DNA of 55,645 nt from Hyphomonadaceae bacterium (GTDB lineage Bacteria; Pseudomonadota; Alphaproteobacteria; Caulobacterales; Maricaulaceae): positions 1 to 55,645 of the forward strand of contig JABDMW010000027.1 in NCBI GenBank assembly GCA_013001295.1. Direction: 5' to 3'. The notes beneath the pieces are model-generated. The model was given only the letters and a program-made list of their open reading frames with translations, ran no database searches and had not been told where the DNA came from. Each line of letters begins with the position of its first letter. Position 1 is the stretch's first letter. Of this stretch, positions 7,442-16,101 are shown piece after piece. Both the position numbers and the translations under genes were made by a program.

Positions 7442-9556
7442 ATGTCCGCTGCACGACCATATGCAAATTCTTCGCAAACCGGACGCCGGTTGCTTGAATC
7501 GATGGCGGCCAATAGTATTTTACCGATTGAGCGGTTTGACCACCGGCATGGTTTGACGTCATTGCAAGTTCATCAAACTGTTTGTTCCCGGGACGGGCGA
7601 ATTTGGAGCGCAACGCCTGCCGGTCTTGCTTGTTATGATGGCGTGTCCATCAAAATGTTTGGACATAAACAGGGGCTGAGTTCACACGGTCTTCGTACCT
7701 TGGCTGTCAGTCCGGATGATAATTTGTGGATTGGAACCGATGTTGGAGTCGAAGTTCTTGAGATAAGCGGACCGGCGCCCGTCGTATTGTGGTCTAAGCC
7801 AATTGGCACCGTCAATTGCCTGGATGTAGTCGAGGAATTTGCTGCAATTGGAACCAGCAAAGGATTGTTTTTTTGGCGCGGCAAGCCGGAAATTTTTCCG
7901 AGTAAGGATAACACGCTTGCCCATGCTACTATAACGTCGGTCTTGATTTCCAAAGCCAAAAGCATCTGGGTCATAGGCCCGGTAATCGGTTTGAAAGCGC
8001 TTTCGAGCTCAGAAGAGAAACGAGTTTTACCGCAACGACGAAAGATGATCGGCATGCCTTTGCGGCTTGCGCATGGCCCTGAAGGTACCATCTTGATTGG
8101 TGCCGAGCGGGGGATCTTAAATGTTAAAGAAAACGCTGAAATCCGGCAATTGTACAGCCATGATAACCCCGTCAATTCCCTGACATATCACGATGGAAAA
8201 ATATTCGCCGGCGCCGGCAAAAACCTCATTCGAATCGATCCGCACGCAATATCATCGCAAAACACTGAAATTATCCAAGAAGATGTCGTCGCCCATCACA
8301 TTATGATCGATCATTTCGAGAATATCTGGATATCATCTGGCGACCAATCCTTGCTCAAAGTCAGTGGGATCAGCCGAACCCTGAGCGGAAATTACGATCT
8401 TCCCATCGGCCCAATCATGTGTGTGAGGCAGGGACCAAAGGGTTTATTGATCGGCGGATCGCGCGGCCTGTTGTTGGAAAACCGCACGATTATTCTGGAA
8501 GAAACTGGGGTTTGGGATGCGTTGGTTGATGGGTACGGAAAAGTATGGGCGGCAACAGACCAGGGATTGTATTGTATGGTCAATCCGTATTTTACGATTC
8601 CCTATCGTCACAATGAAAGCGATGTGTTGGCTGCGCCGGGCCGCGCACTTTGCTTTTATGAGGGCATGCTTTATGCGAGTTCGATCCGCGGATTAGCGAG
8701 AGTAGGTCCGGAAGGACCGCAGGAAATTCTAGATGAACGCGCGCGATCTCTCGGTTATGTCTATTCACTTCATATCGGCCCAAAAGGGAAAATGTGGGTG
8801 GCCACCTTGGGCCGGGGGCTTTGGCAATTTGATGGCGACAAGCTCACGCGTATTTTTAAAGATGAAATCGTCGACAACGTAAATGTTTACTCAATTTGCC
8901 ATTCTGTCGCCGGCGATGTGTTCGTTGCCTTTGGTAACCGGATATCGAAAATCGATCCACAGGGTGCTTTTTCGCCTTTGATTGAAACGGATGATCCAAT
9001 CGCCGCTTGGTCAATCCAATGCCTGGCAAATAATCAATTGGCGGCCGGATCTTCAACAGGGCTAGCGATCTATGATGCGCAGACCGGTGTAATTATTAAT
9101 AAGATTTCCGGAAAATTTGATGACGTGCCGTGGGAGTTTACTACCAGCAGATCCCTTGCAGTTTTAAATGATAATACAATTTATTGCGGTCTCGGATCGG
9201 GTTTGCGAACCGTGCAATTGGGTGAGTTGGCCAAGTTGGACATCCAACCGTCCGCGACGCTTGCCTACGCCGAATGGCGCGGTGTAGGTCCAGAAAAAAA
9301 TGCGGGCAGTGATATTTGTGTCAAACAAGGGAATTGGCATCTGGAGATCGGAATCCGGACCTGCTGGTATCTCGATGAGTGTACCATGCGCGAACGGTTG
9401 TTGGGGTTTGAGGACAATTGGTCTCCGTTTCGGCCATTGCACACCATTAGATATACTGCGCTTCCCAAAGGCGCGTATACGCTTGAGGTCGAGATTCGTT
9501 CACCCCTGATGGGAGTTGGTCCGGTTACACAAATTTACTCATTTGCGGTAATTTAG
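7442..9556 (+). CDS. soluble beta-propeller (Reg_prop) sensor protein with C-terminal Y_Y_Y domain, no output domain
   Basis: A 704-residue protein resembling the periplasmic sensor half of hybrid two-component systems. Many repeats of the two-component-regulator propeller type are visible, for example SRDGRIWSATPAGLACYDG, SPDDNLWIGTDVGVEVLE and GPKGKMWVATLGRGLWQFDG, which would build one or two seven-bladed propellers over residues 35-600. The last 90 residues match the Y_Y_Y domain (LGFEDNWSPFRPLHTIRYTALPKGAYTLEVE in part). Unlike hybrid sensors it has no signal peptide, no transmembrane helix, no kinase and no receiver; it ends right after Y_Y_Y. It sits 12 bases behind an AraC gene, so it may be a cytoplasmic ligand sensor acting through that regulator. 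This is inference; it could also be a decayed hybrid sensor. Confidence 0.8.
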   Translation: MSAARPYANSSQTGRRLLESMAANSILPIERFDHRHGLTSLQVHQTVCSRDGRIWSATPAGLACYDGVSIKMFGHKQGLSSHGLRTLAVSPDDNLWIGTDVGVEVLEISGPAPVVLWSKPIGTVNCLDVVEEFAAIGTSKGLFFWRGKPEIFPSKDNTLAHATITSVLISKAKSIWVIGPVIGLKALSSSEEKRVLPQRRKMIGMPLRLAHGPEGTILIGAERGILNVKENAEIRQLYSHDNPVNSLTYHDGKIFAGAGKNLIRIDPHAISSQNTEIIQEDVVAHHIMIDHFENIWISSGDQSLLKVSGISRTLSGNYDLPIGPIMCVRQGPKGLLIGGSRGLLLENRTIILEETGVWDALVDGYGKVWAATDQGLYCMVNPYFTIPYRHNESDVLAAPGRALCFYEGMLYASSIRGLARVGPEGPQEILDERARSLGYVYSLHIGPKGKMWVATLGRGLWQFDGDKLTRIFKDEIVDNVNVYSICHSVAGDVFVAFGNRISKIDPQGAFSPLIETDDPIAAWSIQCLANNQLAAGSSTGLAIYDAQTGVIINKISGKFDDVPWEFTTSRSLAVLNDNTIYCGLGSGLRTVQLGELAKLDIQPSATLAYAEWRGVGPEKNAGSDICVKQGNWHLEIGIRTCWYLDECTMRERLLGFEDNWSPFRPLHTIRYTALPKGAYTLEVEIRSPLMGVGPVTQIYSFAVI

Positions 9557-9856
9557 TCTATAAATTAAATATTTCTTCAAAAATGGCGTAAAATGGCAAA
9601 AAAATAGGTATAATCGGCCATTTAAGTTGCCATCAAAGCGCGCTAAATAGCGTGCTACTGCAAAGTGCGGCTGGCCTCATCGCCTATTGAGACGTCCGGC
9701 GCGCTATAAAGTCGTCATGTGTGGATTTCGACTTTAAGCTGTCATAGGCTTTATTATGACACCGAACCGCGCCATATCGCGCCCCGTTAGGGCGGGGTTC
9801 ACAATTATCACAATCTGCCTTTACATGCCGAATTAAACCGCCATAACTCTCGGCTT
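9557..9856. other. 300-base spacer with a series of inverted repeats
   Basis: No gene seen. Five successive inverted repeats are visible: AAATGGC/GCCATTT (9591-9623), AGCGCGCT/AGCGTGCT (9637-9656, one G-T pair, four-base loop), AAAGTCG/CGACTTT (9708-9735), TGTCAT/ATGACA (9740-9761) and a CGCCC/GGGCG stem around 9780-9796. None has a following T-run, so none is a standard terminator. The spacer follows the propeller gene and precedes the amidohydrolase gene in the same direction; it may hold a terminator, a structured leader or a small RNA. The amidohydrolase ATG has no clear ribosome site. Confidence 0.5.
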
Positions 9857-10597
9857 ATGTCCGACCATTTACCCTTTGTCATATTGCCTGCAAAATCCAA
9901 TCGTCCGGTTTTTTGTTTTTGTGATCATGCGACCAATCATATCCCGGGGCGGTTCGACCAACTCGGCATGAATGATGTGGATTTGCAACGCCACATCGCT
10001 TGGGATATCGGTGCGGAAACATTGACGCGGCAATTTTGTGAAACATTTGGCGCTGCGGGATTGCTCGCACGGTATTCGCGACTATTGATTGACCCGAACA
10101 GAGATCTGGCAAGCGATGCATTAATCCCTCAAATAAGCGATGGCACAATTATCCCGGGAAACCAGAACCTCACTGATCAACAACGGCAACACCGTATTGA
10201 TCATTATTATGAACCGTATCACGAGATGCTAGAAGAGCAGTTGGATTTGGTTGAGCTCCGCGGCGTGGATCCCCTAATCGTCTCTATCCACAGCTTTACC
10301 CCTAAACCTGATACCGGAGATCACCGTCAGTTGGACATTGGTCTTTTGTGGAAAGTTGATGAAAACAAGGCCATTCGGGTCAAAGCGGAGATCGAACGCA
10401 TTCACCCATATAATATCGAATTAAACGAGCCTTATTCGGCTTTGAAACTTAATCATACAATGGACAGGCATGTTGTTCCGCGCGGATGGCGGCATATTAC
10501 GCTCGAGGTGCGGCAAGATCTGATCGATACAGAGGCCAAAGCACTTCTGATGGCTGAACGACTTTCAAGTGCCTTACGACATTTTATCAAATCTTGA
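9857..10597 (+). CDS. N-formylglutamate amidohydrolase family protein
   Basis: A 246-residue protein of the FGase family (HutG type). It has the N-terminal metal-site block FCDHATNHIP, then WDIGAETL, SRLLIDPNRD, IPGN, HEPY-like YEPYHEML, and VSIHSFTP in the family order. HutG hydrolyses N-formylglutamate to glutamate and formate in the last step of one histidine degradation route, but no other hut gene is nearby, and many alphaproteobacterial members of this family have no proven substrate. The next gene, msrA, starts 34 bases on in the same direction. There is no obvious Shine-Dalgarno sequence before the ATG. Cytoplasmic. Confidence 0.85.
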   Translation: MSDHLPFVILPAKSNRPVFCFCDHATNHIPGRFDQLGMNDVDLQRHIAWDIGAETLTRQFCETFGAAGLLARYSRLLIDPNRDLASDALIPQISDGTIIPGNQNLTDQQRQHRIDHYYEPYHEMLEEQLDLVELRGVDPLIVSIHSFTPKPDTGDHRQLDIGLLWKVDENKAIRVKAEIERIHPYNIELNEPYSALKLNHTMDRHVVPRGWRHITLEVRQDLIDTEAKALLMAERLSSALRHFIKS

Positions 10598-10631
10598 TTT
10601 TAGCGCGCGGCGTTCCTAAGTTGGAACGGCT

Positions 10632-11207
10632 ATGCAAACACAACATCATATTTCAGATCGCCCCATGTATTCCGATTTTCCGGAGGGCATGGAAACCGCC
10701 CTGTTCGGGCTTGGATGCTTTTGGGGCGCTGAGCGCCTGTTTTGGGAAACCGAAGGCGTTTACGTCACGAGCGTTGGCTATGCGGGTGGCGCGCGTAACA
10801 ACCCAACCTATGAGCAAGTGTGCTCGGGTGCGACCGGACATGCCGAAGTTGTTCAGGTTGTTTTTGATCCCGCCAATATTTCTTATGAGGCATTGTTAAA
10901 AGTATTTTTTGAAAGCCATGACCCGACGCAAGGCAATCGGCAAGGCAATGATATCGGTACGCAATATCGCAGTGCGATTTACACCTATAGCAATGAGCAA
11001 ATGCAAACGGCTCTGGCAGCCAAAGCCCGGTATAATGAAGCCTATGCGCAAGCTGGTCGCTCGCTGATTACCACCGAGATTAAAGCGGCGCCAGACTATT
11101 ATCCGGCGGAAGATTACCATCAGCAATACCTGGCTAAAAATCCGGCCGGGTATTGCGGAATTGGCGGGACCGGCGTTGTTTGCCCGATCCCGGCCCGCGC
11201 TTCTTAA
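10632..11207 (+). CDS. msrA: peptide-methionine (S)-S-oxide reductase MsrA
   Basis: A 191-residue cytoplasmic MsrA. The catalytic GCFWGAE block is at residues 28-34, with Cys29 as the sulfenic-acid-forming residue. Further family blocks are [48 protein letters not shown] in part, and the C-terminal [17 protein letters not shown] glycine- and cysteine-containing tail follows ([13 protein letters not shown]), the likely location of resolving cysteine(s). It reduces methionine-S-sulfoxide in proteins using thioredoxin. It follows the amidohydrolase gene by 34 bases and converges on terC with a six-base gap. Confidence 0.95.
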   Translation: MQTQHHISDRPMYSDFPEGMETALFGLGCFWGAERLFWETEGVYVTSVGYAGGARNNPTYEQVCSGATGHAEVVQVVFDPANISYEALLKVFFESHDPTQGNRQGNDIGTQYRSAIYTYSNEQMQTALAAKARYNEAYAQAGRSLITTEIKAAPDYYPAEDYHQQYLAKNPAGYCGIGGTGVVCPIPARAS

Positions 11208-11213
11208 CGAGGC

Positions 11214-12086
11214 TTAGTGCGTCCTTTTATATTCATCGACGGCTTCTGCACCAGCCATTTCATACTTCCCATGGATTTCCGCTTCCTTCTGGGCCCAGAG
11301 ACGTTTTTGATACCGGCTTGAAATCACATCAGTGATCACAAGCACGCCGACCACAAGATAGAAGCTTGATTTGGACATGGCATCAATTGGATGGCTGAAC
11401 AGTTTCAAGTGCGCCAAATGCGCACCTTCCGTTACCAGCAGCACGCCCACCAGGAATAGGATAAACAGGCCCATAACTTCATACATACGGTTTTTCTTCA
11501 AGAACTCCGTCACGGCATCAGCCAACAATATCATGGCGAGACCCGACAAGAGGATCGCGATGACCATGACCTCCATTTGATAACCTGTTGTGACTCCATT
11601 GGCGTCTTTTATGCTGGCTATGGCCATGGCTGACAGGATGGAATCAAATGAAAATACCAAATTCATCAGCACGATCAAGGCGATAGCCTTACCCAGGCTT
11701 TGGCGCGCCATGCCTTCGGAGTGTTCAATATGATCAACCGTCAGCATATGGGAGATTTCTCTGACGGCCGTGTAGATGATAAAGGCGCCGCCGAGGAGGG
11801 TGACCAAGGCTTGCAGCGTGAATTCACCTTCAATGAATCCCTTCAATGACAGGCTAAAGAGATTGCCCTGCATCACGGCAAAAAGTTGCACAATCAGGAT
11901 CAGCAAAATAATTCTGAAGACCATGGCCAAACCAATGCCCCATCTTCGCACTTTTTGCGAATGCTTTGGATCGACCTTGTTGGATTCAATCGCAATGTAC
12001 AGCAAATTATCAAAGCCGAGAACCGCTTGCAGCATGATCAGCATCAGCAATGTAAACAGGCTTTCCATAGAAAAAAGTTCGACCAT
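11214..12086 (-). CDS. TerC family integral membrane protein
   Basis: A 290-residue membrane protein that begins MVELFSMESLFTLLMLIMLQ, followed by VLGFDNLLYIAI, the conserved acidic motif of TerC family helix 1, and contains the second acidic block LVFSFDSILSAMAIA. About seven transmembrane helices can be seen, with a charged cytosolic tail. Family members (TerC, Alx, YkoY, MeeF) are linked to tellurite resistance and, for several, to manganese export, including metallation of exported proteins. GGAGG lies five bases before the ATG. No ter genes are adjacent, so a tellurite role should not be assumed; metal ion export is the better guess. Confidence 0.87.
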   Translation of the reverse strand: MVELFSMESLFTLLMLIMLQAVLGFDNLLYIAIESNKVDPKHSQKVRRWGIGLAMVFRIILLILIVQLFAVMQGNLFSLSLKGFIEGEFTLQALVTLLGGAFIIYTAVREISHMLTVDHIEHSEGMARQSLGKAIALIVLMNLVFSFDSILSAMAIASIKDANGVTTGYQMEVMVIAILLSGLAMILLADAVTEFLKKNRMYEVMGLFILFLVGVLLVTEGAHLAHLKLFSHPIDAMSKSSFYLVVGVLVITDVISSRYQKRLWAQKEAEIHGKYEMAGAEAVDEYKRTH

Positions 12087-12213
12087 CTTATCCTCCCGTT
12101 AGATGATTCTCTGCTTAAGCTGATTTGTGCGAATTTGCCAAGTCTATCATGCAATTTGACTGTTGTTGTTGGGTAGGCCGTGCCATAAATGCCGCCGAAT
12201 CAAGGTGAGAGAG

Positions 12214-12735
12214 ATGGTTGAAGACAGATTGAAACGATTGTGGGAGTTTGGCCCCATGTTTGTTGAAGGCACACCGCATGGTGCGATGCTGGGCATCAAA
12301 TTTGTCGCGATTGATATTGACCGTGCCACGCTCAGTCTCCCTTATGATAAAAAACTGGTTGGCAACAAGGAAACAGGTGTGCTTCACGGCGGTGTATTGA
12401 CGACCCTGCTGGATCAGGCATGTGGTCTTGCGGCCATCGCATCGTTCAAGGAAATGATGGCTGTCGCCACATTGGATTTACGCATCGACTATATGCGGGC
12501 AGCGGAACCGGGAAAAACCATTATTGCTGAAGCGCACGCCTATAAAACAACGAAACATATCGCCTTTGTACGCGGTATTGCCCATGAAGGCGATGTAAAT
12601 GACCCTGTGGCGACATCGCAAGCCAGCTTTATGACAACGGCCATGGGGCGTAAGTCCCCGAAAAAAGGAGATCGCCAGAAAGCGATACAGGAACTGCCCA
12701 AACCCGCTTCAAATCCGGAAGGTCAAAAAGCATGA
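12214..12735 (+). CDS. PaaI family hotdog thioesterase (first of tandem pair)
   Basis: A 173-residue hotdog-fold protein from the ATG at 12214, preceded by AAGG at good distance; the frame upstream to 12163 looks non-coding. The PaaI-type core is visible: TGVLHGGVLTTLLDQACGLAA, with HGG and the acidic residue of the central helix, then the strand LDLRIDYMRAAEPGKTIIAEA. A lysine-rich tail follows (PKKGDRQKAIQELPKPA). Such enzymes hydrolyse acyl- or aryl-CoA thioesters. Its stop overlaps the start of the second thioesterase gene (ATGA), so the two proteins are made together and may form a mixed oligomer. Confidence 0.85.
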   Translation: MVEDRLKRLWEFGPMFVEGTPHGAMLGIKFVAIDIDRATLSLPYDKKLVGNKETGVLHGGVLTTLLDQACGLAAIASFKEMMAVATLDLRIDYMRAAEPGKTIIAEAHAYKTTKHIAFVRGIAHEGDVNDPVATSQASFMTTAMGRKSPKKGDRQKAIQELPKPASNPEGQKA

Positions 12736-13151
12736 CCACGATGGATCAGATCAATGAAGCGCTTTCGCAAATCCCTTATGCGGGCGAGATCGGGATAAAG
12801 TCGCTGTTAATGGGAGATGAGCTGACGCTGATTTTGCCCTACAAACCTGAACTCATTGGCAATCCGATCCTGCAGGCTATGCATGGCGGCGTTGTTGGCG
12901 CATTTTTGGAAACAACCGCCATGGTTCAGCTTTGGTTGATGGGGGATCCGAAACCGCTGCCAAAACCGATCAGTATCAATATTGATTTCTTACGGCGTGG
13001 GCGACCGCAAGATACCTACGCCCGCGCAACGGTCGGACGGCAAGGCTCACGTGTAGCCAATGTCCGGGTGCAAGCCTGGCAGGAAAATGTCCGCAATCCC
13101 ATCAGTATTTTGCACGGTAATTTCCTGACAGCTGCAGATCCAAAACCCTGA
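12732..13151 (+). CDS. PaaI family hotdog thioesterase (second of tandem pair)
   Basis: A 139-residue single hotdog domain. The core reads LQAMHGGVVGAFLETTAMVQLW, in which HGG is kept and a Glu takes the place of the usual Asp in the central helix, then SINIDFLRRGRPQDTYARATVGRQG. The start ATG overlaps the stop of the first thioesterase gene by four bases, and its stop TGA overlaps by one base the ATG of the MATE gene, so three genes are translationally coupled. Probably a partner or paralogue of the preceding protein. Substrate unknown; CoA thioesters of medium-chain or aromatic acids are typical for the family. Confidence 0.83.
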   Translation: MTTMDQINEALSQIPYAGEIGIKSLLMGDELTLILPYKPELIGNPILQAMHGGVVGAFLETTAMVQLWLMGDPKPLPKPISINIDFLRRGRPQDTYARATVGRQGSRVANVRVQAWQENVRNPISILHGNFLTAADPKP

Positions 13152-14485
13152 TGAATAGGGCCGGAGTGCTGACGCGCAAGACTGTATTGGCCGGGGCGTT
13201 CCCGATCATGATGGCCAATGCGTCACCGGCAATCGTCGGTTTGGTCGACACCTGGGTGATCGGCCAATATGCGGGAACGGTTTCGCTCGCATCGATTGGG
13301 CTGGGAGCTGCAATTTACGGGATTTTCTTTTGGGGTTTCGGGTTCCTGCGCATGAGCACGGCCGGCCTGTCCGCCCAAGCCGACGGGGCCAAAGATCAGC
13401 GCGCCGTGCAGGCACATCTGTTCCGCGCCGTTCCGATGGGGTTCACCATTGGACTGATATTGTTTTTGCTACAAGGCGTATTGTTGGCGATCCTTTTACC
13501 GCTCTACGGGGCGGAAGCTCAAGTCAGTGACGGTGCACGTACATATATCACGGCACGGCTTTGGGGTATTCCCGCCACCCTGTCCTCAATCGTCTTAATG
13601 GGATGGTTTATTGGCCTGGCGCGCCCGCGTTTGGCGCTTTACATGCAAATCGCACTCAATTTCATCAATGCGCCCTTATCGATCTTCCTCGTTGCCGGGA
13701 TGGGATGGGGTCTGCACGGCGTTGGGATTGCGTCTTCGATTGCGGAGTGGATTGGCCTCGCAACCGGTCTGGTCTTGGCCGCAGCTGAGATCAAGAGACG
13801 GGGCGGGTTTGACCGCATGGCGGCGAAATTGGAAACCTTGCTCGATATCCCCGCGCTTAAAAAGCTCGGAACGGCCAATGGCAATATTTTTATTCGCACC
13901 ATCGCTCTGACCATCGGGTTTCAGTTCTTTGCCCGCGCCGCCGCGGTGCAGGGCACGGTGTTTTTGGCTGGATTTCAAGTGCTCATGCAATTCATCACAT
14001 TGATTGCGCTGGTGCTTGACGCCTTTGCCCATGTTGCCGAAGCCCATGTCGGGTCGGCCTATGGTGCTCGGGATGAAAAACGGTTTGATCGCGCCGTGCG
14101 ACTGACGTCGGAGTTCTCATTGATATTTGCGTTCCTGTGCGCAGGCGCCGTTATGTTGCTCGGACCCTATGCGATCAACTTTATTTCCGACGACCCGGCT
14201 GTGCGCGAAAGCGCCATGACCTATCTGCCGTATTGTGCATTGGCCCCGATCGTCGGTTTCGCGGCCTGGCAGCTCGACGGTATTTTCATCGGCATTACCC
14301 GCACAGCCGCCATGCGCAATGCGGGGGTCGCGGCTCTATTGATTTATCTTGGCGCGCACTATGTGCTGGAGCCACGTTTTGCCGGTGTCGGTGTCTGGGT
14401 TGCATTCCTCGTTTATTATATGGCTCGTGCTCTGACCATGTTGCCGGCATGGTCTAATATCAAACGGGATTTGCGAGTCGAATAG
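13151..14485 (+). CDS. MATE family efflux transporter (DinF-like)
   Basis: A 444-residue membrane protein with 12 predicted transmembrane helices in two homologous halves. The first half has PIMMANASPAIVGLVDTWVIGQ, the typical MATE helix 1 with the Asp of VDT, and the second half repeats the pattern at about residue 240 onward (GFQFFARAAAVQGTVFLAGFQVLMQ region). Sequence features are closest to the DinF subfamily. These transporters export organic cations or other small toxic compounds using Na+ or H+. Its ATG overlaps the stop of the second thioesterase gene by one base, so it belongs to that operon; export of a product released by the thioesterases is a possibility. It converges on pyrD with two bases between stops. 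Confidence 0.9.
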   Translation: MNRAGVLTRKTVLAGAFPIMMANASPAIVGLVDTWVIGQYAGTVSLASIGLGAAIYGIFFWGFGFLRMSTAGLSAQADGAKDQRAVQAHLFRAVPMGFTIGLILFLLQGVLLAILLPLYGAEAQVSDGARTYITARLWGIPATLSSIVLMGWFIGLARPRLALYMQIALNFINAPLSIFLVAGMGWGLHGVGIASSIAEWIGLATGLVLAAAEIKRRGGFDRMAAKLETLLDIPALKKLGTANGNIFIRTIALTIGFQFFARAAAVQGTVFLAGFQVLMQFITLIALVLDAFAHVAEAHVGSAYGARDEKRFDRAVRLTSEFSLIFAFLCAGAVMLLGPYAINFISDDPAVRESAMTYLPYCALAPIVGFAAWQLDGIFIGITRTAAMRNAGVAALLIYLGAHYVLEPRFAGVGVWVAFLVYYMARALTMLPAWSNIKRDLRVE

Positions 14486-14487
14486 CG

Positions 14488-15546
14488 CTAACTCGCCACC
14501 CCAACCGCTTGGCTGATATTATCATATCCATCAGCTTTCACCAGTTTGACCAAATCCTGGCAGATGGTTTCGGCCAGTTGCGGTCCTTTGAAGACCATGG
14601 CGGAGTAGAGTTGTACGGCTTGTGCGCCGGCTTTGATCTTTTCATAGGCATCAGCACCACTAGCGATGCCGCCGACACCGATCAGCGGGATACGACCCTC
14701 ACTCGCCATGTAGAACTCTCTTAAAATTTGGGTGGAGGATTTCATGAGAGGGCCACCGGATAAGCCGCCGGGTTCGTGCTTGTACAGACTTTCCAGACTT
14801 TCTGGCCGGGCGATGGTGGTGTTGGAGACAATGATCCCGCTCATACCATAGGTGCGGGAAAGTTCCGTGATGCGTGCGATCTGCGCGAAATCCAGATCGG
14901 GAGCGACTTTGAGAAAAATAGGCAAAGACGGTGCGTCGCCGGTCAGGGCCATTCGCGCTTCCTGAACCCGGTCGAGTAAATCTTCGAGCGCGTCCGCGGC
15001 CTGTAGATCCCGAAGCCCCGGTGTGTTGGGCGAGGAAATGTTGATCGTAAAATAATCCGGCAGGCCCCAAAGAGCGTTAAGCCCGGTCACATAATCTGCT
15101 GTCTTATCGGTGCTGAGTTTGTTGGCCCCGAGATTGGCACCGACGATACCGGGATTGCCTTTGCGGGCCTGTAAATGCTGCTTGAATGCTTCGAGGCCCC
15201 TATTGTTGAACCCCATCCGATTGATGACACCCTGGTCTTCATCAAGCCGGAACAGGCGCGGTTTTGGATTTCCGTCCTGGGGCAGGGGGGTGACGCTCCC
15301 GGCTTCGACGAAGCCAAAACCGGCGGCGAGCATCGGGTCGATGACTTCTGCATCCTTGTCAAATCCGGCCGCGAGTCCGACTGGATTGGGGAGTTTTAAC
15401 CCGGCGATCTCTGTCGCGAGTTCAGGAAAGGATGTTTCAGCTTTCGGGCCCAGGCCGAGCTTTAATGCTTTGATTGCAGCGCCGTGCGCTTTTTCGGGAT
15501 CAAACGTTTTAATGGCTTTGAGGCCGAGATCATAAAAAACCGACAT
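14488..15546 (-). CDS. pyrD: dihydroorotate dehydrogenase (quinone), class 2
   Basis: A 352-residue class 2 enzyme. The N-terminal 40 residues form the membrane- and quinone-associating helices (YDLGLKAIKTFDPEKAHGAAIKALK). FMN and substrate blocks follow: PVGLAAGFDKDAE, AGFGFVEAGSVTP, INRMGFNN, the catalytic Ser region FTINISSPNTPGLRD, KVAPDL, SNTT, GGLSGGPL and LIGVGGI. It oxidises dihydroorotate to orotate in pyrimidine synthesis and passes the electrons to ubiquinone at the inner membrane. It follows the DUF952 gene by nine bases, an arrangement I know from other alphaproteobacteria, and is probably transcribed from the promoter before that gene. Confidence 0.96.
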   Translation of the reverse strand: MSVFYDLGLKAIKTFDPEKAHGAAIKALKLGLGPKAETSFPELATEIAGLKLPNPVGLAAGFDKDAEVIDPMLAAGFGFVEAGSVTPLPQDGNPKPRLFRLDEDQGVINRMGFNNRGLEAFKQHLQARKGNPGIVGANLGANKLSTDKTADYVTGLNALWGLPDYFTINISSPNTPGLRDLQAADALEDLLDRVQEARMALTGDAPSLPIFLKVAPDLDFAQIARITELSRTYGMSGIIVSNTTIARPESLESLYKHEPGGLSGGPLMKSSTQILREFYMASEGRIPLIGVGGIASGADAYEKIKAGAQAVQLYSAMVFKGPQLAETICQDLVKLVKADGYDNISQAVGVAS

Positions 15547-15555
15547 ATGCCTATC

Positions 15556-15897
15556 CTATAAATTGTATGGCAATTCGAATCCGTCGGGAGTTTGATCAAG
15601 TCGGTGCATGTTGACAAGTGCAGAAAATGAAAGATCGCAGTAGAGATGTGGAAACTTTTCACCGCCGCGTGAAACTTCCCACTTCAAGCGCGCGTCAAAC
15701 GCATGCCCATCGAGGCCGACCAGAATAACCGTGTCGATCTCACTATAGTGCTTGTCTAAAGTCCCTTTTAATTGATGCATGGAACACAAGTGAATGAAAC
15801 CGTCTTGTTTGTCATGTTCGCTTCCTTCGAAATTGGCTGATCTGGCGAAGTGATTCCACTGATCCTCGGTCAATATTTTGTATATCAACTCTGTCAC
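15556..15897 (-). CDS. DUF952 domain protein
   Basis: A 113-residue protein starting at a GTG preceded by a strong GGAGG five bases away. The sequence has the DUF952 pattern: YKILTEDQW at the start, GFIHLCSMHQL at about residue 33, the ADP-ribosyltransferase-like LVGLDGHAFDARLKWE, and HLYCDLSFSALVNMHRL near the end. The biochemical role of the family is unknown; structural resemblance to ADP-ribosyltransferase-like folds has been suggested from its similarity to RNA 2'-phosphotransferase/PARP-type domains, which I regard as unproven. It is the first gene of a two-gene unit with pyrD and shares its upstream region with the divergent ammonium transporter gene. Confidence 0.85.
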   Translation of the reverse strand: MTELIYKILTEDQWNHFARSANFEGSEHDKQDGFIHLCSMHQLKGTLDKHYSEIDTVILVGLDGHAFDARLKWEVSRGGEKFPHLYCDLSFSALVNMHRLDQTPDGFELPYNL

Positions 15898-15914
15898 TTA
15901 TACCTCCAATTTAG

Positions 15915-15931
15915 TGCATAGATTTTGTGCA
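15915..15931. promoter_or_regulatory. NtrC-like dyad upstream of the ammonium transporter gene
   Basis: TGCA-N9-TGCA within the 17 bases 15915-15931 resembles the NtrC site TGCACC-N5-GGTGCA; TGCA on the left and GTGCA on the right agree, the inner left bases do not. It is 171 bases before the transporter ATG. I could not find a matching sigma-54 promoter between the two, so the assignment is weak. Confidence 0.3.
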
Positions 15932-16101
15932 TCACTACAATCGTACGCACAGAAATGCAGCAGACATTAAAAATTGGCCCCGAATCCTCGCGCGAGTCCG
16001 CCTGTTGATTGTCATTCACGCAATCGTCCTGCAAGTCTTTTAAAAATTTTAATAAGAGAAACAGGCGCATTTAAAAAAAATAAATGCGTAAGGGGAATGA
16101 T

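Noticed and set aside
15974-16095. Search for a sigma-54 promoter between the NtrC-like dyad and the amt start
   Set aside because: The only GG near TTGGCCCC has TC, not GC, ten bases on.
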